NCBI RefSeq assembly: GCF_030272615.1
Contig: NC_081408.1
Coordinates: 64,228,614-64,292,613, forward strand
From: Cryptomeria japonica
Taxonomy: Eukaryota; Streptophyta; Pinopsida; Cupressales; Cupressaceae
DNA: 64,000 nt
Direction of reading: 5' to 3'
Shown here one piece after another: positions 58,216-64,000 of this stretch (the stretch's first letter is position 1; each line of letters begins with the position of its first letter). The translations under genes and the position numbers were made by a program. The notes under the pieces were generated by a model. That model saw only the letters and a program-made list of their open reading frames with translations. It made no database searches and was not told the DNA's origin.

Positions 58216-60591
58216 TTAGGTACCCATGTACAAATGCAAATGCATGCAAACCAATGCAATGAAATCTCTCACAAAGTGGGGAAAGAGAGAAAAACCCAAT
58301 GGGAAAAAAACCTCCCCCAAAAGAGAGATGAAAACTACATACAAAGAATTCTCATAGAAGTATGTGAAGGACAAAACCTCATGTGAGGAAAAAGTCCCCC
58401 TCAATGTGGATTTTGCACCAATGATAGAAGCTCGATGTATGAAGAAACTGCTCCACGAACATCGAACAACATTCCTCCCCTTAGGAAGAAACAAAACCAA
58501 AGGTGTATCCATGAAGTCTCCCCAATCATGAAGGGAAGATGTATGAAAAAAACTCGTGATGAAAGGAACCTCTAAAAACTGCTCAAGTGTCCCAATGTCG
58601 ATGCTGAAAGATACCCCCTCCAAAAGTGGTAAACTATACCACACTACTGAAAAAGGAACTCCAAGATCTAGTGGAGGTGGATGTAGAACATGTCCCAAAG
58701 ACTCACATGTCTCCTCAAAAAATAAAGAGACCTCCTCCAGCTGCTGTACATAAGTATCCACAATCATGTCAACCTCGAAAGAATGATCATGTAGAGAATG
58801 AACAAGAGGTTCAGAGTGTGCCCTCGCATCAATCGAAGAAGGATCATCTTCATCAAAGAGAAGATGAATGTCATCAATGATGTCTCCCAAATCTGCAATG
58901 TAGGATTCCACAAACAAACCTGCAATGTCTACCAAGTAATTATCCCATAAATCTGAAGCTGGAAGACAATGAATAGCTTGCTGCACTGAATCGCATGAAG
59001 GCAAAACTATCGCACTATCCGCATCATCAGGTGCAATAGGTGATGTGATATCAATATGAGGAGATGAAATACAAGAATCAAGAACGGGTTCACATGTGAG
59101 AATCCCCATGTTCAAGTGTCCAAAGTTCTCCTCAAAAACTGAACCATCACAAGAAGTGTGATCATCATGCGTAGAATCATCAAATGTGAAATTATCATCA
59201 TCAACAAAATTTGAAAAGGAGTATAACCAAGATGCATGATCAACCACCCCAGTCACAATGATAGCTCTAGTCTCGAAGTCTCTAATGAAAACTGACTTAG
59301 GTGTGAACTCCACAACTCTCATAGTTGCGCCATGTGTAATTTGATAGATAGAAAGGAAATTGTTTGTCAAGTGGGGTACACACAACACATTATTGAAGGA
59401 GTTATCCCTAATGTCAATAGATCATTTCCCAATCACATCCATGTATGTATGATTGCCCATCAAAATCTGTGGCATGGTGCAAGGCTCAAATGTAGAGAAC
59501 ATAGACTGCGAAGATGCCATATGATGAGAAGCCCCTTAATCTAGAAGCCATCTCTCTGAATCATGACTGATAGTAGCACATAAAGCTTTTATTTTTCTTG
59601 TCCCAAAAGAGTGAGTCTTCCCACTTGTAGAAGCCATGAATGCTTGCCCTTTTCCTTTTGAATGTGAGGAAGTGGAAGTTGATGAATCATCCTTCTTGTA
59701 GACATTAGGCAAATCAATGTTATGTTTTTTGATGATATGTGTGAGCTCATCAATCTTCTTAAAATGGCAACGACGCTCCTCATGACAAACCTTTTTACAA
59801 TAGGCACAAGTAGGTCTCTCCCTCTTTGGTGAATTATCCCTCTTGGAAGAGGATGAATTTCCTTGTTGTGGAGAAGATGGTGCTTTGTCCTTAGGCTTTG
59901 ATTGCCATTTCTTCTTGTTTGAGTTGTCATTTCCTTGATTTCCTTTGTTCCCTTGATTTGCCAATAATGCTTGAGACTTAGAAGCCTTAAGAATGCCCAT
60001 ACTTATCAACTTAGTTTGTTCCATCATCAGCATTTCATTGAAAGCATCAAATGTAGGCATTGTGTAGCTTGAACCCATTGTCATCCTATGGGTTTGGAAA
60101 CTAGAAACAAATGCTACATATTATTGTGGAAGCTTGCCTATCAAGTTGAATATCAATTGAGTATCCTTTTTATCAATGTCACAATCTTTGAGTTGTGCCC
60201 TCAACTCATTTGCCTTAGTGACATAATCTTGTATAGTATCAAAGTTCTTGGGATCCAACATGGTGAGATCATTATCAATTTGATATCCCCTAGTCTCATC
60301 AACTTGATCATACAAGTCTTGAAACTTTTTCCAAGCATCCTTGATTAGAGTACACTTCTCAATATGAAAAATGAGATCCTTTGATACATACTTTCTTAAG
60401 GTACCAATTGCCATGATATTTTTAGTGAGCCAATCCAAGTGACCAATTGGATCAACCTTAGGATCAACAGGAGCAACAATAGTTCAATCAATGTAATGAG
60501 TTAGTCCTTTTTCCATAAGTTTACTCCATGCATCAATTTTCCAAGTAGCATAATTATGAGGAGTTAAGAGAGGAAACTTAGAAGAACCCAT
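58216..60591 (-). pseudogene. H gag-protease fused to an unknown acidic domain
   Basis: One frame of 792 codons from ATG 60591 to the stop at 58216, with four internal stops (near 60483, 60121, 59536 and 59424) and no frameshift. Residues 1-~270: UBN2-type gag (TPHNYATWKIDAWSKL; DAWKKFQDLYDQ). Knuckle CAYCKKVCHEERRC (~59795; the conserved Gly is Cys). Protease-like WLLD-x-GASHHM, where the active-site Ser codon is TAA. Then gag-pre-integrase-like NNVLCVPHLTNNFLSIYQI. The last ~330 residues match no family I know: an Asp-rich stretch, many Ser/His/Asp, and a hydrophobic C-terminal ~30 residues (YVVFISLLGEVFF region). The terminal 390 codons are uninterrupted. Confidence 0.8.
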
Positions 60592-61455
60592 AGCAGCAAA
60601 AAGGAAGGAACACAAAAGCACAAAAGCACAAGAGACACCCCCCGCCCCCCCCCCCCCCAAATTCAGTCAATCAAGAAACCCCCAAAATGGTGATTTTGGC
60701 ACTTTATATGTAGTGCCTCCAAAATGGTGATTTTGGCACTTTATATGTAGTGCGTGTACAATATGCCACTTGCAAACAATGGCAAAGTGGACTTCTGATT
60801 TCAATTTACAACTTCTCAAAATGAGATCTAAGATACTTCAACAAATACTGCTAGTGATCTAAACTGCGATCCAAGCAAAATGCAAGTACCAAATATGCCA
60901 AAAATGGCCAAATATTGAAAGTATTATTTCTACTTAAAATCACTACAAATAGATTGCAGATTATGAAAGTAGATGAAAAAATATTTTCTTTCAAAAAAAA
61001 CGGCACCTGAAAAGGAGTCCATAAGAGCCCAAACAAAGCCTCCAAAGTTGTAAAAATCAGGATTTCACGATTTCCAAAAAACCTGTATCCGAAAATCAAA
61101 AAAAATCAGCACCACTGTATAGATCATGAAATTCTACCCCAAAACAAAAAAACTTGCTCGAAAAAACGAGTTCAGATGAGTGAGATATCGCTATTTGAAA
61201 ATTGTCTGCAAAATTATAATTTTTGGAAAATTTCCGCTGCAGCGTCAAACTTCAAATGCCTCTAGATTTGGCCTCCGAAGTCCGATTTGGATGAAACAAA
61301 AGGCAAAACTAACTTTCTTGGACCTCCTCAATCCAATGATAACCTTAGATTTGACCCATCAAGCTTCAATAAAAACCTGCAATAGAAAGATCCAAAATGC
61401 AAACCCCAAATAGCATCAAATTTCTCTCAATTGGCAAACCAATGACACTCTAATG
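60592..61455 (-). other. H untranslated leader with repeats
   Basis: About 860 bp between PBS and ATG, unusually long. It contains a C-rich homopolymer (60640-60658) and a 37-bp tandem duplication (60682-60755, unit containing aatggtgattttggcacttt). Any packaging signal would be expected here. Confidence 0.55.
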
Positions 61456-61467
61456 ACTCTAATACCA
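61456..61467 (-). other. H primer-binding site (tRNA-Met-like)
   Basis: Minus TGGTATTAGAGT, two changes from consensus, abutting the LTR end CTCACA without spacer bases. Confidence 0.82.
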
Positions 61468-61930
61468 TGTGAGATTTTTCCAAGATCAAGAGGCAATGAA
61501 AAGCACAAATAAGAGAGAACAAAATAGATGATAGAAATAAATTGTATTCTATCAAGATGAAAAATATGATCAACTGGATCATTAAGCATTACATACAATG
61601 AATATGAGCCTGCTTATATAGCCAAGGCTATATGGATATGTGAGCACACAAACATGACATGTTACTCAATAAGAAACAAGGGTAGGTAGGAAATAGGTGT
61701 GGGTAGGTAGGAGAAATAATATAATAGTCCACATGAGGTGGATCACCCACTGAATGTTGAGTGTAATAACAAAATCAACACCATAAAAGGTGGAATTTCT
61801 CCTACACACACTATCCCAATGTGGCACAAACACCCAAGTGTCTCATACCCAAACTACTACGAAATGCATTTCCTAAGTAAACTTAAGTAAGTGTAATAAT
61901 ATCCAAGATGAATAATTATTTACACCAACA
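61468..61930 (-). repeat. H 5' LTR
   Basis: 463 bp, direct repeat of 57666-58128. A TATA-like tgcttatatagcc lies at 61611-61623. Confidence 0.93.
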
Positions 61931-61935
61931 AAAAT

Positions 61936-62836
61936 ATTACAAACTCAAGATTTGGAACTCACTTAGCATCCTACAAACTATAAAATTGGTTTCAAGGTTT
62001 GATAATATAAGGAACTTTTTAAAGTTTTTTATTTTCTTGTTGTGATCGTATGCATTTTTTAGCTTGAAATATTGATCCTACAAACATTGAAATAGGGATA
62101 CTCTAGATAGGGCTTATTTTGAAAAGTTTGAAAGATTCAACTAAATTAATGGTTTACATTAACAAAAAGAGAGCTTGCAACATAGTTAAAATAGTTTCAA
62201 CAAAACAAAAAGGATGAAACACTCAAAGGTAGATGAATCAATTCATTCTGAAATCATAGACATTAAAATAAAAACATGAAAAAAGGTGTGGAAAATACTT
62301 ATAAAAGAGAAAGATCTCAGAATCCTTAAATACACTACTTGAAGCTAAATTTGAACAAGCATAGGGAAACCAAACGCTAATGCAATGCTCAAGAATGTTT
62401 GAATTAGAGCAAAATGCACTATAGAGAAAGATTAAAAAAATAATTGATGTGAGATTAAAAGGGGTTGAGAGAGGAAGTCTAAATTAGTGTAACTTTTAGG
62501 TTTGAACTCTTGATATGAGCTTACCTATGGTGTGTTACATAAAGATGTGCGTCACCCATCCATCAATTTTTTTTATTTTTGCAAATTCCTTTCCTTGATA
62601 CATTTCCAACATGTTTATTCCACGTCTCTAGTATCCTATTATGTGTATTGCCCTACTATATTAAGGGGTGTTGGATAACCTCCCTTCTAGAAGTTCTCCT
62701 TGCCGCCTAGAGAGTTAACCGACCAATGACATGATTGAACCATTTTTGGGGAGCAAATTAGTAAGTTTCAGATATTAAAATTTTTTGTAGAGCCAGACAA
62801 AGTCACATGCACAGCGAGTAGTTGGCATGTTCTTTT
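61936..62836. other. Unclassified spacer
   Basis: No ORF of note and no terminal repeats recognised. Confidence 0.45.
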
Positions 62837-63308
62837 TGTTGGAATGTGAAGTCCAAATTGGACTCTTAGCTAGTAGTGGTTGAGTCATCATGGCTATCTT
62901 AGCTAGCAGTGGTTGCGTCATCATGGCTATCTTTGTTAATAAACTTTCTATAAATAGTAATTTCGACATGTGTTTCACATGCAGTTGTGCGAGTCATACT
63001 TACTATATTTAGTAAGTTGTCTTCAAGTAGGACTTTGCAACTAGGTTGTTTTAGGCTACTCGAAGTCATGTTTTGATGTACAACTTTGAGATTGTTTTAA
63101 CTCTGTAATTCCTGAGAATCAATACGAAGCCTGTTGTTTTTTACTGGTATATTTCCACCAGGTTTTTCCACGTAAATCTATGTTATGTGCTATTGTTCTT
63201 CTTTGCAAATTTTGACACTTTTTGGCATATATTTTGACATATTAAAATACAGTTTCTATCCATTATTCATTCATTATGTAGTAGCAAAAATAATTGATTT
63301 GTCTAACA
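62837..63308 (+). repeat. Possible solo LTR, copia type
   Basis: Starts TGTTGGAATGTG and ends TCTAACA. Contains a tctataaatag box at 62949-62959 and an accaggtttttccacgtaaat block near 63159. A 33-bp unit (tagctagtagtggttgagtc...) is duplicated in tandem at 62871-62936. No matching TSD found, so the boundaries are tentative. Confidence 0.42.
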
Positions 63309-63378
63309 TGAATTACTAGTCAAAATAAGAATAAATAGATATTAGAAATTCATAGATAGACATATATTGTTTTTTATT

Positions 63379-64000
63379 AAGGAAAAACAAGTTTTTAAGG
63401 GACCAGAAACCCTTTACAAGACAGGTTTTAGAAGGACCTGCAACCCGAACTGAAAGATAAACTTGAAAGACCACTCAAAGAAACATAACACAAAAGAGAT
63501 TTGGCACAGTGAATCAAAAGAAGGGGAAAAACAATAAAAACCCCCACCAAAAACCACCAGGTGCAGCCCTAACCCAACCAGGAAGGATCAAGAATTTGAC
63601 CTACCCTTGTGGGATCGAAGGGTCATATCAAAAGAGGACTGGGACAATTTAGATTTTTTACTTTTAACAGTAATCCATCCCTCCTCAACCCTAGCAGCAG
63701 CCTTTTGCCAAGAGGATGGGTCCAGAATAGAGGACCTCCCATCATCAGGAGGAACATATCTAGCATCTAGAGAGGCAAAGACAACAGAAGATCCAACAAC
63801 AATCTGAGATGCAGGAGCGTCATCCATCGAAGAGGAAGATCCAACATTTTTCAAACGATCACTCGGGATGCCTCTGCAGGCATCCACACATTCCTAAGGC
63901 AAGGCAACACCAGAAATAGAGGCAACAATCAGAGGCGTACCCTCAACCTGAGGAACCTGTGCCACCACCTGGAAGAAGCTTTTCTTTTTAACAAAATAGT
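63379..64000 (-). mobile_element. F3: ORF1-only LINE-type retroposon, 3' end (runs off the window)
   Basis: Minus-strand ORF1 end (63588-63887 and upstream) with VEEGWITVKSKKSKLSQSSFD, closely like F2's C-terminus. The stop is followed by a 3' UTR of about 210 bp ending TTGTAAAGGGTTTCTGGTCC and CTTAAAAACTTGTTTTT, the same 3' end as F2 with no ORF2 between. The 5' part lies beyond 64000. Confidence 0.7.

Larger units (their letters stand above)
57666..61930 (-). mobile_element. H: complete LTR element, gag-protease plus unknown domain, no RT
   Basis: 4265 bp with 463-bp LTRs at both ends (57666-58128 and 61468-61930), TSD AAAAT, a PBS (61456-61467) and a G-rich PPT (minus CACTTAAGGGGGGG, 58129-58142). 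It encodes one long ORF and lacks integrase, RT and RNase H. It fits the TR-GAG class of non-autonomous elements, with an unusual C-terminal extension. Confidence 0.9.

Overview
The window reads as nuclear DNA of a large, repeat-filled plant genome. A gymnosperm, probably a conifer, is my best guess, because LTR retrotransposons are stacked inside one another, LTRs are long, coding remnants are old and no intact host gene is visible; the sequence alone does not prove it. There are no rRNA or tRNA genes, CRISPR arrays or bacterial-style operons. Almost everything is retrotransposon, and most boundaries can be fixed by matching target-site duplications (TSDs), tRNA-Met primer-binding sites (PBS) and polypurine tracts (PPT).

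Layout. 1-1124: truncated copia-type LTR. 2073-12670 (minus): decayed intron-containing gene of unknown family, split by element E1 (3847-11838, TSD TGATG) and hit just upstream of its putative start by the Ty1/copia element D (12765-20510, TSD GTACC). 20516 to about 22160: 3' remnant of a Ty3/gypsy element. About 22165-46726: a four-element nest. A minus-strand copia element (A) received a 5.2-kb solo-LTR-like insertion (G, 22365-27575, TSD ATAAG) in its 3' LTR and a plus-strand copia element (B, 29281-42730, TSD CACCA) in its RT gene; B in turn carries element C (33688-40420) in its own RT gene. 47220-48740, 52154-53887 and 63379-64000: three LINE-type retroposons carrying only ORF1. About 54097-56640: short non-autonomous LTR element with a coiled-coil ORF. 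57666-61930: element H (TSD AAAAT), whose gag-protease is fused in frame to an unfamiliar domain where integrase and RT should be.

How the parts relate. D and B are pol-encoding copia elements. E1 and C have LTR, PBS and PPT signals but no pol. Each encodes a coiled-coil, multi-zinc-knuckle ORF1 and a second ORF of about 1100 codons. The two ORF2s share motifs at nearly the same residue positions although the elements are otherwise divergent. E1 resembles D and C resembles B in motif content and LTR features, which suggests two autonomous/parasite pairs. The pol-less LTR elements with a conserved ORF2, the gag-protease-fusion element H and the ORF1-only LINE family (an analogue of mammalian HAL1) are the most noteworthy systems here. 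Nearly all ORFs are inactivated by in-frame stops and Cys-to-Tyr changes rather than frameshifts, as expected for methylated, silenced repeats.
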